NCBI GenBank assembly: GCA_021770755.1
Contig: JAETQI010000022.1
Coordinates: 1 to 63,917 of the forward strand
Direction: 5' to 3'
From: Lachnospiraceae bacterium
GTDB lineage: Bacteria > Bacillota > Clostridia > Lachnospirales > Lachnospiraceae
Length of the DNA: 63,917 nucleotides
Shown one piece after another: positions 54,897 to 63,917 of the stretch. Made by a program: the position numbers and the translations under genes. Position 1 is the stretch's first letter. Each line of letters begins with the position of its first letter. The notes under the pieces are model-generated. The model did no database searches. It was not told the DNA's origin and was given only the letters and a program-made list of their open reading frames with translations.

Positions 54897-54956
54897 ATGC
54901 ACACGGGCACCCAGAGGAAGAATGTCAGCATGCGCTGACGGGTGCCCGGCGGCATA
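54892..54956. repeat. Terminator-linked palindromic repeat, copy 3
   Basis: Outer arms CGGGCACCC (54904-54912) and GGGTGCCCG (54940-54948), inner GTCAGC (54924-54929) and GCTGAC (54934-54939) around ATGC, bulge AGAGGAAGAAT. Almost identical to copy 2 and again begins in a terminator T-run. Confidence 0.85.
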
Positions 54957-55051
54957 GGGGGCATCCTTAGCCGGATGTGGAAATGTGGTTGTGGAAAGCG
55001 CGTCTGTTGTGTATAATGGTTATCATACGGATCGGAACAGGAGGGGTAAAA

Positions 55052-56668
55052 ATGACGCGCTATATTAACACAGAGGGACGGTATCGCTGCCTCATATGCT
55101 TTGCGGCGGTCTGGGCGGCGCTGATGGCGGTCTCTGTCTATTTCTGCACGCAGAAGATGGGATTTCACGAGGATGAGTACTATACGTATTACTCCACGGC
55201 GCGCACGAACGGATTTTATGTGACGGACGGACAGTGGACAGACCGGGAGACATACGGAAAGGAGTTTGTGGTGCTGCCGGATCAACGGTTCCAGTATGGC
55301 TTTGTGAAGCTGGTGCAGTCCTGGGATGTGCATCCGCCGATGTACTACTGGGTATTCCACACGGTGGCATCGCTTGTGCCCAATGTGTTTTCCAAGTGGA
55401 TCGGGCTGTCGGTGAATCTCTTTTTTCACGGGATCAATATCATACTGCTGTGGTATCTGGCATACCGGATCAGCGGCCGCGACAGAACGACGGCGTTTCT
55501 TGTCACGCTGTTCTCTGGTCTGAGTCCTGCGGCGATGAGCGGTGTCGTGTTTATCCGGATGTACGAGATGCTGACAACGTTTATCCTGCTGTGTGCGGTG
55601 ATGCATATCCGGGCGGCAGAGGAGCAGGGGATATCCTGGCGGTTTCTCGTCCCGATGATGGCGGTGACGTACATTGGCTTTTTGACGCACTATTATTATT
55701 TTATCTTTCTGTTTTACATGGGGGCGGCGTTTGTGCTGTGGCTTTTGTGGCGGGACAGGCATATCCGGAACGTTGTCTGGTATGCGCTCAGCCAGGGGAC
55801 GGCGCTTGTGCTTGCGGTGCTGACATATCCGTCGTGTCTGGGACAGATGTTCCGGGGGCAGCGGGGAGCGCAGGCGACAGAGAATTTCTTTGACATCTCC
55901 AATACACTCGGACGGATCCGCTTTTTTGGGGAGCTGATGGACCGCTATGTATTTGGACGGCTGTTCTGGGTACTGCTTCTTGTGATCGTGCTGCTTGCGG
56001 TGGCGGCGGGGCGGGGGAGGCAGAAGCGGGGCACACAGGGGAGTGCCGGATATTGGATCCTGCTTTTTGCGGGAGCCGGATACTTTCTGACTGTCGCCAA
56101 GACGGCGCTGCTTTTGGGGGAGACATCCAACCGCTATCAGCTTCCGGTCTACGGGATCATCGTACTGCTGGCATTTGCGGCAGTCAGAACACTGTGGCGT
56201 CGTTTGATGCAGACACATGCCGTGCAGGACGGACGGGTTTGGGCGGCAGGGAGCCTTGCCGCGCTGCTGGGGGTGGCTGTGATGCTGTCAGGCGCATGGC
56301 GCGAGAAGGTCGTTTTCCTGTATCCGGAGGACAGCGGACAGACGGCTTTTGCCAAGGCGCGTGCCGAGGAAGATACACCTGTTATTTATTTCTACCGGAC
56401 AGGGGAGGAATGGTGTGTCTGGGCTGTCACGGATGAGCTGCTCGCCTATCCGCAGGTTTATCTTGCGGCGGTGGACGGCGAGGGTGTGATCGACGAGGAG
56501 CGGATCAGAAGTGCGGAGTCCATGGTGGTGTATATCGCAGGTGGCGCGGACGATGAGAAGAACCTGCAGCGTGTACTGGACAGCGCACCGGCATTGGCTG
56601 ACTGCGAGCGGGAATGCGTGTTTGAGGAACAATATTGCAACGTGTATTATCTCCACAGGGAACCGTAA
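55052..56668 (+). CDS. GT-C type membrane glycosyltransferase
   Basis: 538 residues with about ten hydrophobic helices. FHEDEYYTYYSTAR after the first helix is the acidic DE motif of ArnT/PMT-like GT-C enzymes, which use lipid-linked sugars outside the membrane. VHPPMYYWVFH is a further family feature. A soluble tail of about 130 residues closes it. GGAGGGG before ATG 55052 excludes the longer frame from 54977. It begins the surface-glycan cluster. Confidence 0.85.
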   Translation: MTRYINTEGRYRCLICFAAVWAALMAVSVYFCTQKMGFHEDEYYTYYSTARTNGFYVTDGQWTDRETYGKEFVVLPDQRFQYGFVKLVQSWDVHPPMYYWVFHTVASLVPNVFSKWIGLSVNLFFHGINIILLWYLAYRISGRDRTTAFLVTLFSGLSPAAMSGVVFIRMYEMLTTFILLCAVMHIRAAEEQGISWRFLVPMMAVTYIGFLTHYYYFIFLFYMGAAFVLWLLWRDRHIRNVVWYALSQGTALVLAVLTYPSCLGQMFRGQRGAQATENFFDISNTLGRIRFFGELMDRYVFGRLFWVLLLVIVLLAVAAGRGRQKRGTQGSAGYWILLFAGAGYFLTVAKTALLLGETSNRYQLPVYGIIVLLAFAAVRTLWRRLMQTHAVQDGRVWAAGSLAALLGVAVMLSGAWREKVVFLYPEDSGQTAFAKARAEEDTPVIYFYRTGEEWCVWAVTDELLAYPQVYLAAVDGEGVIDEERIRSAESMVVYIAGGADDEKNLQRVLDSAPALADCERECVFEEQYCNVYYLHREP

Positions 56669-56691
56669 AAGAATATAAAAAGCAAGATTTG

Positions 56692-56713
56692 ACTACGCAC
56701 TTGAGGCGTAGCC
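56692..56713 (+). other. Hairpin between the GT-C gene and the next glycosyltransferase
   Basis: CTACGC pairs with GCGTAG around ACTTGAG. The following sequence has only four T, so terminator activity is weak. The rest of the 270-bp gap is AT-rich without a gene. Confidence 0.35.
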
Positions 56714-56872
56714 AACTAGAATTTTGAGATATTGGGGTGTAACTATGAGACAGTGAAGAGATTGTATAGTTACGATAGATTAAATATAACCAAGATCATT
56801 GCTGATTTCAAGAGCCAGAATTGACCATCTAAGGAACTGTAACAGGAACTGTTCCGAAAGGATAACTAACAA

Positions 56873-56901
56873 TTGAATAAAAGAAGCGGAATTGGTATAA
56901 T
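56873..56901 (+). promoter_or_regulatory. Promoter of the 56939 operon
   Basis: TTGAAT (56873-56878), 17-base spacer, TATAAT (56896-56901) with an extended TGG before the -10. A second TATAAT follows at 56913-56918. Confidence 0.75.
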
Positions 56902-56938
56902 GAGGAAGTTGATATAATATGAAAATAGGAGCTGGGGT

Positions 56939-58030
56939 ATGAGACTGGTCATCGATTGTTTTAAGCTTGTGAAAGGGGCAGGAAAGAGCATTGGGATCTA
57001 TAATCTGGCATTGAATCTTGTCAGGGAGCTTGCTGCCGGCCAGAAGAAAGGTCAGGATCTGATCCTTCTGGGAAATGCGTATAATAAAAAGGATTTTGAT
57101 ATTCCGGGCGTGCGGTTTATTGAGATCCCTAAGGATCCGCACAGCAGGATCACCTGTGTTTTGTGGGAATTGTTTGAGGTGAGCATATGTGCCAGGCGGC
57201 TAAGGGCGGACAAGGTCCTGTTTCCAAGGGGATACGCGTCGATGCTGCATCTGACGAGGGAGAGCGTCATCATTCATGACATGATCCCGTTTTACTACCA
57301 TGAGCATTATCCGGGATACCTTGGCAGGATCGAGAATTTTTATATCATGTGGCGGTTAAAGGCTTCGGCGCGCAGGGCGGACGACGTGATCACGATCTCG
57401 GAGGCGTCAAGGCGCGATATCGTGAAATACGCGCGCGTGCCGGAGGGCAGGATCACAGTGATCCATAACGGGTATAATATGATTGCAAAGAAGGATTACC
57501 CGGAGCCTGAGGACGCGTATATCGTGGCAGTCACGTCGGGATTTCCGCACAAAAATGCAAAGGGTATCGTCAGGAGCTACGAACAGTACTGCCGCGTGGC
57601 GGACAGACCGCTGGCGCTCACGATCGTGGGGATCGACGACTGCAGTCCGTTCGTTTCGGACGAGGAGGCGGCAAAACGCATCACCTGCATCCGATACGTG
57701 GAAAAAAACGAGGATCTGTATCAGATGATCCATGGCGCCAGGGTGTTTTTGTTTCTGTCGCTGATCGAGGGATTTGGCTTTCCGCCGATCGAGGCGATGC
57801 AGCTAGGAACGGCGGTGATCTGTTCAGGGACAAGCTCGCTTCCGGAAGTGGCAGGCGACGCCGCTGTGTATGTCGATCCGAATGATCCCCAAAAGGCCGG
57901 GCAGGCGATCGCGGATCTTCTTGCCGATGATGCCAGACGCAGACAGCTCCGGGAAAAAGGATATGAGAATATAAAGCGCTTTTCGTGGGATCGGACCGGC
58001 GGGCGTTACAGGGAGGTCTTGTTCCGCTGA
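56939..58030 (+). CDS. Glycosyltransferase family 4 (GT-B)
   Basis: 363 residues, soluble. C-terminal nucleotide-sugar site FLSLIEGFGFPPIEAMQLGT with the EX7E glutamates, preceded by VTSGFPHKNAKG. Transfers a sugar from an NDP donor, probably onto a lipid or glycan precursor on the inner face of the membrane. AGGAG lies 8 nt before the ATG. It starts a run of five close genes to 63750. Confidence 0.92.
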   Translation: MRLVIDCFKLVKGAGKSIGIYNLALNLVRELAAGQKKGQDLILLGNAYNKKDFDIPGVRFIEIPKDPHSRITCVLWELFEVSICARRLRADKVLFPRGYASMLHLTRESVIIHDMIPFYYHEHYPGYLGRIENFYIMWRLKASARRADDVITISEASRRDIVKYARVPEGRITVIHNGYNMIAKKDYPEPEDAYIVAVTSGFPHKNAKGIVRSYEQYCRVADRPLALTIVGIDDCSPFVSDEEAAKRITCIRYVEKNEDLYQMIHGARVFLFLSLIEGFGFPPIEAMQLGTAVICSGTSSLPEVAGDAAVYVDPNDPQKAGQAIADLLADDARRRQLREKGYENIKRFSWDRTGGRYREVLFR

Positions 58031-58061
58031 CTGGCGGGCAGGGCGGCATAGGCGGGGATAT

Positions 58062-58601
58062 ATGGAGAGAGCAGTATTTTTGGACAGGGACGGAACGATC
58101 AATGTGGATGTCGATTATCTGCATGAGACGGACAAGCTGGAATTTATAGACAAGACGTTTGAGGCGCTGGCTCTGCTGAAAGCGCACGGATACAGGCTGA
58201 TCGTGATCTCCAATCAGTCCGGCATCGGCAGGGGATATTTTCCGGCGCAGGATGTGGAGCGGCTGCACGCGTATATGAATCACATTCTGCAGGAGCACGA
58301 TGCCGCGATCGACGCATTTTATTACTGTCCCCATCTGGCGGAGGACGGCTGTGCGTGCAGGAAACCGCAGCCGGGACTGATTTATCATGCCGCGGCGGAG
58401 TGGGATATCGATCTGCCTGGCTCGTACATGGTCGGGGACAATGAGAAGGATGTCATGACGGCGGTCAATGCGGGGTGCGGCTATGGGCTGGTCTTGAGCG
58501 GGCATACGGTTTCGGATGCACTGCGGGAAAAATACAGGGATCATCTATATCAGAACCTGTGGGATTTTGCCCGACATATCTGCGGGATGGAGGTGGAGTG
58601 A
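58062..58601 (+). CDS. gmhB: HAD-family heptose-bisphosphate phosphatase (GmhB-like)
   Basis: 179 residues. HAD motif I FLDRDGTINVD, motif II VISNQSGIGRG, and motif III/IV CRKPQPGL and MVGDNEKDV. Between lies CPHLAEDGCAC, the zinc loop that marks GmhB within the HAD group. GmhB dephosphorylates heptose 1,7-bisphosphate on the way to ADP- or GDP-heptose. No gmhA, gmhC or heptose epimerase is in the window, so either they lie elsewhere or the enzyme acts on another sugar bisphosphate. The stop overlaps the next gene's GTG region. Confidence 0.85.
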   Translation: MERAVFLDRDGTINVDVDYLHETDKLEFIDKTFEALALLKAHGYRLIVISNQSGIGRGYFPAQDVERLHAYMNHILQEHDAAIDAFYYCPHLAEDGCACRKPQPGLIYHAAAEWDIDLPGSYMVGDNEKDVMTAVNAGCGYGLVLSGHTVSDALREKYRDHLYQNLWDFARHICGMEVE

Positions 58602-58603
58602 GT

Positions 58604-60292
58604 ATGCGCGGAGAAAAACAATTCGAAATGGCTGGAAAAAACGACGCGATCCTCTATGGACTGGCTGCGCTCGCCGGCGCGCTGGCGTTTGTCCTGATCT
58701 ATGGGGTCAGGATCCTGGATCCGGTCTATGACGACTGGCTTCTGGGACAGGGGGATCTGACCCAGCACTATCTGGGCTGGTGTTTTTACAGGCGGGGGAG
58801 CTGGACGTTTCCGTTTGGGCTGACGGACAATCTGGCTTATCCGTCGCGCACTTCTGTGATCTTCACGGACTCGATACCGCTTTTTGCCGTTCTGTTCAAG
58901 GTTCTGTCGCCCCTGTTGCCCGAAACGTTCCAGTATTTTGGCTGGTGGGGGATCATGAGCTTTGCGCTGCAGGGGTTCTTTGCGGCTAAGATACTGCGGG
59001 AATTTTCGATCGGACGTGTGCAGATACTGACCGGCAGTATCTTTTTTGTCGTATCGCCGATCGTCATCGAGCGGATGTACCGGCACACGGCGCTTGGCGG
59101 GCACTGGCTGATCCTTATGGCGGTGTATCTGTTCATCAGGCACCGGAAAGATTATCAGAACGTGAGAAAGACGGCGCTTGCCTGGGGGATCGTGGGCGGT
59201 CTGGTCGCGGCGGTCCATCTCTATTTCCTGCCGATGTGCGGCGTGTTTGTGTGCGGATATACCCTGTGCAGCTTCTTGCGGGACCGGAAGATCCGGTGGA
59301 GACAACTGCTGCCGGGGATCGCCTTTGCGGGCGCTTTGTCCGGTGTCACGTATCTGCTGGGAGGATTTTCGACGCGCTCTGCCTCCGAGGGCGACGGGCT
59401 TGGCGAGTGGAGCTTTAATCTCAATGGTTTTTTTAACGAGAAAGGATACTCGCGCTTTCTGGATGCGCTGCCGATGTACCGTGACGGCCAGTATGAGGGA
59501 TTTGCCTATCTGGGACTTGGGATCTTTGTGCTCCTGGCTGCCACGGCGGTCTTTCTCGTTCTGGAACTGGTCAGAAACTATGGCAGGAGCATCCGGAATC
59601 ACGGGATCGGGATCTTTGTGGGGATATTAGTCTCTGTCGGTCTGATCCTGTTTGCGGCATCTCCGGAGGTGACGTGGAATGACAGGCTGCTGTTTGTGCT
59701 GACGGACAGCAGTACGCTGACGCATTACTGGAGCATTTTCCGCTCATCGGGGAGGATCGTGTGGCCCGTGTGCTACCTCATCTACACCGCAGCGATCGTC
59801 TGCAATGCAAAGCTGTCTGACAGATACTGCAAAAATGGGGCAAAGGCTGTGATCCCTGTCCTGCTGCTCGCGGCGTGCTGTGTCCTGCAGATCGTCGACA
59901 TCAGCGGGAAGCTGGGGGAGCAGCGCGAGCGGTTTGGGACGCGGAGGACGTTCGTGTCCGAACTGCAGGATCCGGTGTGGGATGCGCTCTCTGAGCGGGA
60001 AGGGCTCGAGCATCTGGTGTGGGTGTCAAACAGCTACGAGAACCGGCAGATCCTGGCGATGGGGGAGTGGGCGTATGACAATATGCTCACGATGAACATC
60101 TTTTATTTTGCGAGGGGACTGAGCGTCATAGAAGATACGCAGTACAGCGTCCATCATCCTGACGACTCTTATGTGTTTGTATTTAAGGAGGAGGAGCTTG
60201 CGGATTATCTGGACTGCGGGCTGAATTTTTACGGGGCGGACGGCTATGTTGTCGGAACGACGTTTGAGCTGGCGCACGAGCGGTATCAGTGA
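58604..60292 (+). CDS. Polytopic membrane protein, DUF6311-like
   Basis: 562 residues with about eleven helices. The segment after helix 1 (GQGDLTQHYLGWCFYRRGSW, then NLAYPSRTSVIFTDSIPL) is the acidic periplasmic loop of the DUF6311 group, which resembles GT-C enzymes. Probably a lipid-linked sugar transferase. GGAGG lies 10 nt before ATG 58604, so the frame from 58475 inside gmhB is rejected. Confidence 0.75.
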   Translation: MRGEKQFEMAGKNDAILYGLAALAGALAFVLIYGVRILDPVYDDWLLGQGDLTQHYLGWCFYRRGSWTFPFGLTDNLAYPSRTSVIFTDSIPLFAVLFKVLSPLLPETFQYFGWWGIMSFALQGFFAAKILREFSIGRVQILTGSIFFVVSPIVIERMYRHTALGGHWLILMAVYLFIRHRKDYQNVRKTALAWGIVGGLVAAVHLYFLPMCGVFVCGYTLCSFLRDRKIRWRQLLPGIAFAGALSGVTYLLGGFSTRSASEGDGLGEWSFNLNGFFNEKGYSRFLDALPMYRDGQYEGFAYLGLGIFVLLAATAVFLVLELVRNYGRSIRNHGIGIFVGILVSVGLILFAASPEVTWNDRLLFVLTDSSTLTHYWSIFRSSGRIVWPVCYLIYTAAIVCNAKLSDRYCKNGAKAVIPVLLLAACCVLQIVDISGKLGEQRERFGTRRTFVSELQDPVWDALSEREGLEHLVWVSNSYENRQILAMGEWAYDNMLTMNIFYFARGLSVIEDTQYSVHHPDDSYVFVFKEEELADYLDCGLNFYGADGYVVGTTFELAHERYQ

Positions 60293-60308
60293 GCGGGAGG
60301 AGATATGG

Positions 60309-61880
60309 ATGGGATTTGATTTGCTTACACAGTTAAATAAGAAAATACCGGGACATACGAAAGTGTGTTTTGTGTCGGGTATCATCATAGGATGGATCAC
60401 ACATTTCTATATGCTCACCCACAAATTCTTAAACTGGGATGACGCCAACAATATGACGACTTTTGGCAGCGGCGATTACCTTGGCAGGTGGTTTCTGAAA
60501 GTGATCCATCCGCTTGGCGGGAAGTACAGCATTCCGGCAGTACACGGTTTTTTGCTGATCGTGTGTATCGCTGTATCAGCCTGCCTGATCCTGGAAATAC
60601 TGAGGATAAAAAGTACGACGGCGGCAGTGCTGACCGCGGCGGTGCTCGAGACGTTTCCGAGTGTGGTGAGCACGATGACGTTCATGTTCATGGCGCACAC
60701 GTCGGGGATCGGCATTCTCATGGCAGTGCTTGCCGTGTATCTGATGCGGCGCTGCCGGTACGGGTGGCTGCCCTGCATGGCGCTGCTGGTCTGCGTGCTC
60801 GGGACGTACCAGACGTATATCAGCTTTGCGATCACGCTGATGCTGCTTGGCATGATCGCGGATATCTTCCACGGGGAGACGTTCCGGAGCGTATTGCGGC
60901 GCGGGATCCTGTGTGTGCTGGTGCTTGGCGTCGGGGTGTTTATCTATATGAAGCTGTCGCATGTGATCTATCCGTCGCTTGACAGCGAGACATACGGCGG
61001 GGTGGGCAATATGGGGCAGATCGCACCTGGCGAGATGCCGACGCTGATTGGCAGGTGCTACAAGCGCTTTCTGGAATATTTCCTGTGGAAGCCGTTTGCG
61101 TTCGTGAGCGGTACGGCACAGGCGGCAAACATCGTCACATGTGTGCTGGCGGTGGCGCTCTTTGTCTATCTCGTGGTCACAAGGAGGATGTACCGGGATC
61201 TGCTGACATTCCTGATGCTGGTCGTGCTGTGCGGGTTTGTCCCGCTGGCGGCGGCGTTTGTGTATTTTATGGCGCCGGAGGCGACGTACTCCATGCTGAT
61301 GCTGTACGCGTACGCGCTGATCTATGTGACGGTGCTCGCGCTTCTGGAGTACTGCATGGAGGACTGGCATCAGAAACCGGTGTCTCTTTGGTGGCGGAAC
61401 GCGCTGCGGTATGCGGCTGTGATCGTGACGATGGCTACGGTGTTCGTGAGCAGTTACACGGACTATCTTCTGACAAATCGCGCATACCTGCGGACAAACT
61501 TTGCGACGGAGCGGGTACAGCAGTACTTTAACAGGGTGATCGCCATGGTGGAGCGCACGGAAGGGTATGAGAACGGTGACAGTATCGAGATCCTGGGAGA
61601 GTTTTATTATAAGGACAACCCGAGCACGGTCGAGGTCGAGATCCTGGACTCCGAGAGCCTCCGGGAGCTTGACGGGGTGGCGCTCGAGAATGGACTGATC
61701 ACGACGAGCGTGCGGGACAATTTTATCAGGATGTTTGTCGGCTATGACATGGCGGATCTGCCGTTTGAGGACAAGGAAGCCATCATGGAGACGGAGGAAT
61801 ACAGGAACATGGCAGTCTATCCGAAGGAGGGCTGCGTGCAGAAGATCCATGATATCTGGGTTGTAAAGATGTGCGAGTGA
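60309..61880 (+). CDS. Membrane glucosyltransferase, GtrII-like
   Basis: 523 residues with about eleven helices. HKFLNWDDANNMTTFGSGDYLGRW after helix 1 (short quotes: LNWDDANNM) is the acidic loop seen in the Glucos_trans_II family, which decorates surface polysaccharides with glucose from a lipid carrier. A soluble C-terminal part of about 100 residues follows the last helix. ATG 60309 is behind GGGAGGAGATA; the track from 60246 overlaps the previous gene. Confidence 0.75.
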   Translation: MGFDLLTQLNKKIPGHTKVCFVSGIIIGWITHFYMLTHKFLNWDDANNMTTFGSGDYLGRWFLKVIHPLGGKYSIPAVHGFLLIVCIAVSACLILEILRIKSTTAAVLTAAVLETFPSVVSTMTFMFMAHTSGIGILMAVLAVYLMRRCRYGWLPCMALLVCVLGTYQTYISFAITLMLLGMIADIFHGETFRSVLRRGILCVLVLGVGVFIYMKLSHVIYPSLDSETYGGVGNMGQIAPGEMPTLIGRCYKRFLEYFLWKPFAFVSGTAQAANIVTCVLAVALFVYLVVTRRMYRDLLTFLMLVVLCGFVPLAAAFVYFMAPEATYSMLMLYAYALIYVTVLALLEYCMEDWHQKPVSLWWRNALRYAAVIVTMATVFVSSYTDYLLTNRAYLRTNFATERVQQYFNRVIAMVERTEGYENGDSIEILGEFYYKDNPSTVEVEILDSESLRELDGVALENGLITTSVRDNFIRMFVGYDMADLPFEDKEAIMETEEYRNMAVYPKEGCVQKIHDIWVVKMCE

Positions 61881-61896
61881 ACGGAGAGTGAAAGCG

Positions 61897-63750
61897 ATGA
61901 TGAAAACTAGGATGAAAGCACTGACAGTGATACTGCTCGCAATGTGTTCGGTGATCGCGCTGTTCTGCGATGTGGAGTCTACCGGAAACCTGTCGATGGC
62001 GCTCAACGGGGCCGGGATCCCGCAACTGATCGCGCTGGCGGCATTGATCTATATATACTGGCGGATCTGGATCAGGGGGGATCTGCTTGCCGGCGCGGAC
62101 AGGCGCGAACAGACAGGCGCTGCCGTGATCGCGCTTTTGTTTACGGCTGCCATGATCATAGGAAAGGCACAGACGGCAGATGAATATCTAAAGTACATGC
62201 TGTTTGCGGTGCTCCTGTTTCTGGGATATCTGCCGCTGTTTTACGCGGTCACGGTCTTTCTCCTCACTGGGATCACGGACATCGCGGGCAGCAAGGGAGG
62301 GATCGGGACGCCCTCGAAGGTGACCAGGTGGCTGTTTGAGGATCATGTGATACCGGGTGTGATGCTTGCGGTGTTTTTGTGCAGACTTCCGTATCTGGCC
62401 GCATTTTATCCATGCTCCATGTCGTGGGACGGCGGGGCGCAGATCTGTGACTTTTACAGTCTGTACGACACGGGGGCTTTTTACAACCATCATCCGCCGC
62501 TGGTGAGCTTTCTGTACGGGGCGGTGGCGCTGTATTCCCAGATGTGGGGGATACCCAATGCCGGCATGTTCGTGATACCGCTGATGCAGACATGCCTCTC
62601 GGCGTTTGCGGTGGCGCAGGTGTGTGTGCTGTGCAGGGAGTTAAAAGTGCCTTACTGGATCCGGTGGGCAAATCTTGCGTTTTACGGACTGTTTACGGTT
62701 TGGTGCATCTTTGACGTCACATACATCAAGGATTCGATCTACTGGCAGCTCTCGCTGTTGTATACGGTGGAGATGGTGTGGTGCATCGCAATGCCGGAGA
62801 CATTTTTTGCCAGGAAGCGGCACCTTTTGCGGATAGCCTTGTACGGTGTGCTCATGACGCAGACGCGCAACAACGGGATCTTCGTACTCCTGTTCACTGT
62901 TCCTGCATTGTTTGTCGCCATACAGCGGAAGAAAAAAGGCTGGTATCTCGGCGCGGCGGCAGCGATGTTTGCGGTGGTCTGGCTGCTGGACAATGCGGTC
63001 TATCCGGCGCTTGGCGTGGTGAATCTGGAAGTGAAGGAGGACACGTACTGCATCCTGTTCCAGCAGACGGCAAAGTACGGGCAGGACTATCCGGATGATG
63101 TGACACCCGGGGAGCGGGAGTTTTTGGACCGGATGTTTGACTATGACGAGCTTGTCAAAGTGTACAACCCGCAGCTTGCGGACTGGGTGAAGAACTGCCT
63201 AAAGATCTGCGAGGCGACTTCGGCGGACGGGACGAACGCCGAGTTTGCCCAGATCAAAAACGAGTATTTCAGGGTGTGGGCTGCCCAGTTCATGCGGCAC
63301 CCGCTCTCGTACGTGAACACGTTTCTCGAGTGCTCTTACGGATATTATTATCCGGAGGCAAGACCGTACAAGGAGGGCAACGGGTTTTACGAGATGGACA
63401 GGAACATGTTTACGGAAGGGATGCATCCGGCGCGCCAGATCGAGGCTTTCGCACCGTTTCGGTTCCTGCTCGAACAGGTCAGCAAGTTTGAGTACCTGCC
63501 GGGGATCGGATTGCTGTACCGCTGCGGTTTCTACACATGGTGCGTGATCCTTGCGGCGGGGTATCTGCTGGTCAGAAAGCGCTGCCGCGAGGCGGTGCTG
63601 ATCCTTCCGGCGGCTGTGAATATCCTGGTCTGCCTGATCTCGCCGGTCAACACCTGCATCCGGTACGCGATGCCCGTGATGTGCCTGATCCCGCTGTACT
63701 GTGCGGTGATATTCCGGAAAGATGAACGGGGATTGTCAGAAATGCATTGA
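61897..63750 (+). CDS. Polytopic membrane protein, DUF6020-like
   Basis: 617 residues with about twelve helices. FYPCSMSWDGGAQICDFYSL and YNHHPPLVSFLYGA form the conserved outer loop of the DUF6020 family, again GT-C-like with acidic and paired His residues. Probably transfers or polymerises sugars in the same surface glycan. ACGGAGAG precedes ATG 61897; GTG 61888 is an alternative. The last gene of the cluster within the window. Confidence 0.75.
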   Translation: MMKTRMKALTVILLAMCSVIALFCDVESTGNLSMALNGAGIPQLIALAALIYIYWRIWIRGDLLAGADRREQTGAAVIALLFTAAMIIGKAQTADEYLKYMLFAVLLFLGYLPLFYAVTVFLLTGITDIAGSKGGIGTPSKVTRWLFEDHVIPGVMLAVFLCRLPYLAAFYPCSMSWDGGAQICDFYSLYDTGAFYNHHPPLVSFLYGAVALYSQMWGIPNAGMFVIPLMQTCLSAFAVAQVCVLCRELKVPYWIRWANLAFYGLFTVWCIFDVTYIKDSIYWQLSLLYTVEMVWCIAMPETFFARKRHLLRIALYGVLMTQTRNNGIFVLLFTVPALFVAIQRKKKGWYLGAAAAMFAVVWLLDNAVYPALGVVNLEVKEDTYCILFQQTAKYGQDYPDDVTPGEREFLDRMFDYDELVKVYNPQLADWVKNCLKICEATSADGTNAEFAQIKNEYFRVWAAQFMRHPLSYVNTFLECSYGYYYPEARPYKEGNGFYEMDRNMFTEGMHPARQIEAFAPFRFLLEQVSKFEYLPGIGLLYRCGFYTWCVILAAGYLLVRKRCREAVLILPAAVNILVCLISPVNTCIRYAMPVMCLIPLYCAVIFRKDERGLSEMH

Positions 63751-63917
63751 TAAATGCGGGATGAAGCTTTATACTTTTATGTTAAGGAATAGATATAAGA
63801 TATAATTAGGTAATTGCATAACTAAAAGGGAAAAGTTATCCACAATGGTAAAATAGAGTTATCTTATTGAAAATATTTTCTTTCTGAATATATAATTGTT
63901 AAATTGATACTTTAGAT
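63751..63917. other. AT-rich region at the window end
   Basis: 167 bp without a gene. TTATCCACA, a perfect DnaA box, is at 63836-63844. The remainder is strongly AT-rich. No terminator was identified after 63750. Confidence 0.5.

Noticed and set aside
54749-56218. 489-codon minus-strand open frame opposite the GT-C gene
   Set aside because: Shadow frame: extremely rich in His, Pro, Arg and Gln, no ribosome binding site, and the plus-strand protein has clear membrane topology.
60576-62006. 476-codon minus-strand open frame opposite the GtrII-like gene
   Set aside because: Composition dominated by His, Arg and Gln and no domain; the plus strand carries the real gene.

Overview
The window looks like a chromosomal segment of a Gram-positive gut clostridium, most likely Lachnospiraceae. 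The evidence is the Firmicutes gene order S10-spc-alpha followed by ecfA1-ecfA2-ecfT-truA-rplM-rpsI, a zinc-type S14, the KOW-protein gene between map and infA, strong AGGAGG ribosome binding sites and moderate GC content. No rRNA, tRNA, insertion sequence, prophage or CRISPR array was seen.

Layout. 1-1135 (minus): 5' part of a FliD-like secreted or flagellar-cap-like protein, cut by the window edge. 1372-6463: NAD salvage and synthesis block (nicotinamidase, short PRPP synthetase, NAMPT-type nadV, glutamine-dependent nadE). An AT-rich two-gene cassette (EEP nuclease plus an unknown protein) separates it from an NrtR-like Nudix regulator at 8153. 9136-12631: ACT protein, a DUF2975/XRE pair and further membrane proteins. 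12715-18964: sugar uptake locus with a divergent AraC regulator, a complete binding-protein ABC importer and a GH2 enzyme carrying the beta-glucuronidase N-x-K signature. 19077-20408: small membrane protein and an RlmI-like methyltransferase.

20554-43021 is the ribosomal block: S10 and spc genes, secY, adk, map, KOW protein, infA, then a separately promoted alpha operon (rpmJ to rplQ), a J-domain protein, the ECF transporter core, truA and rplM-rpsI. Three promoters with long structured leaders (before rpsJ, before rpsM, before rplM) suggest feedback control at RNA level.

43128-43984 carries what I read as a type III toxin-antitoxin system of the ToxN/AbiQ/CptN class. It has two 52-nt direct repeats (antitoxin RNA), a strong hairpin terminator and a 192-residue RNase toxin gene. 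This is the most interesting system in the window. After it come a lipoprotein, a DRE-TIM aldolase, an SDR and TrxB-like pair, an NlpC/P60 cell-wall hydrolase with a long Thr/Glu stalk, hpf downstream of a DnaA-box cluster, an AI-2E family exporter, a PfkB kinase, an HPr-like protein lacking both phosphorylation sites, and a six-gene surface-glycan locus of GT-C and other membrane proteins (55052-63750).

Scattered between genes is a small family of palindromic repeats that sit directly after terminators and fold into the same bulged double hairpin.
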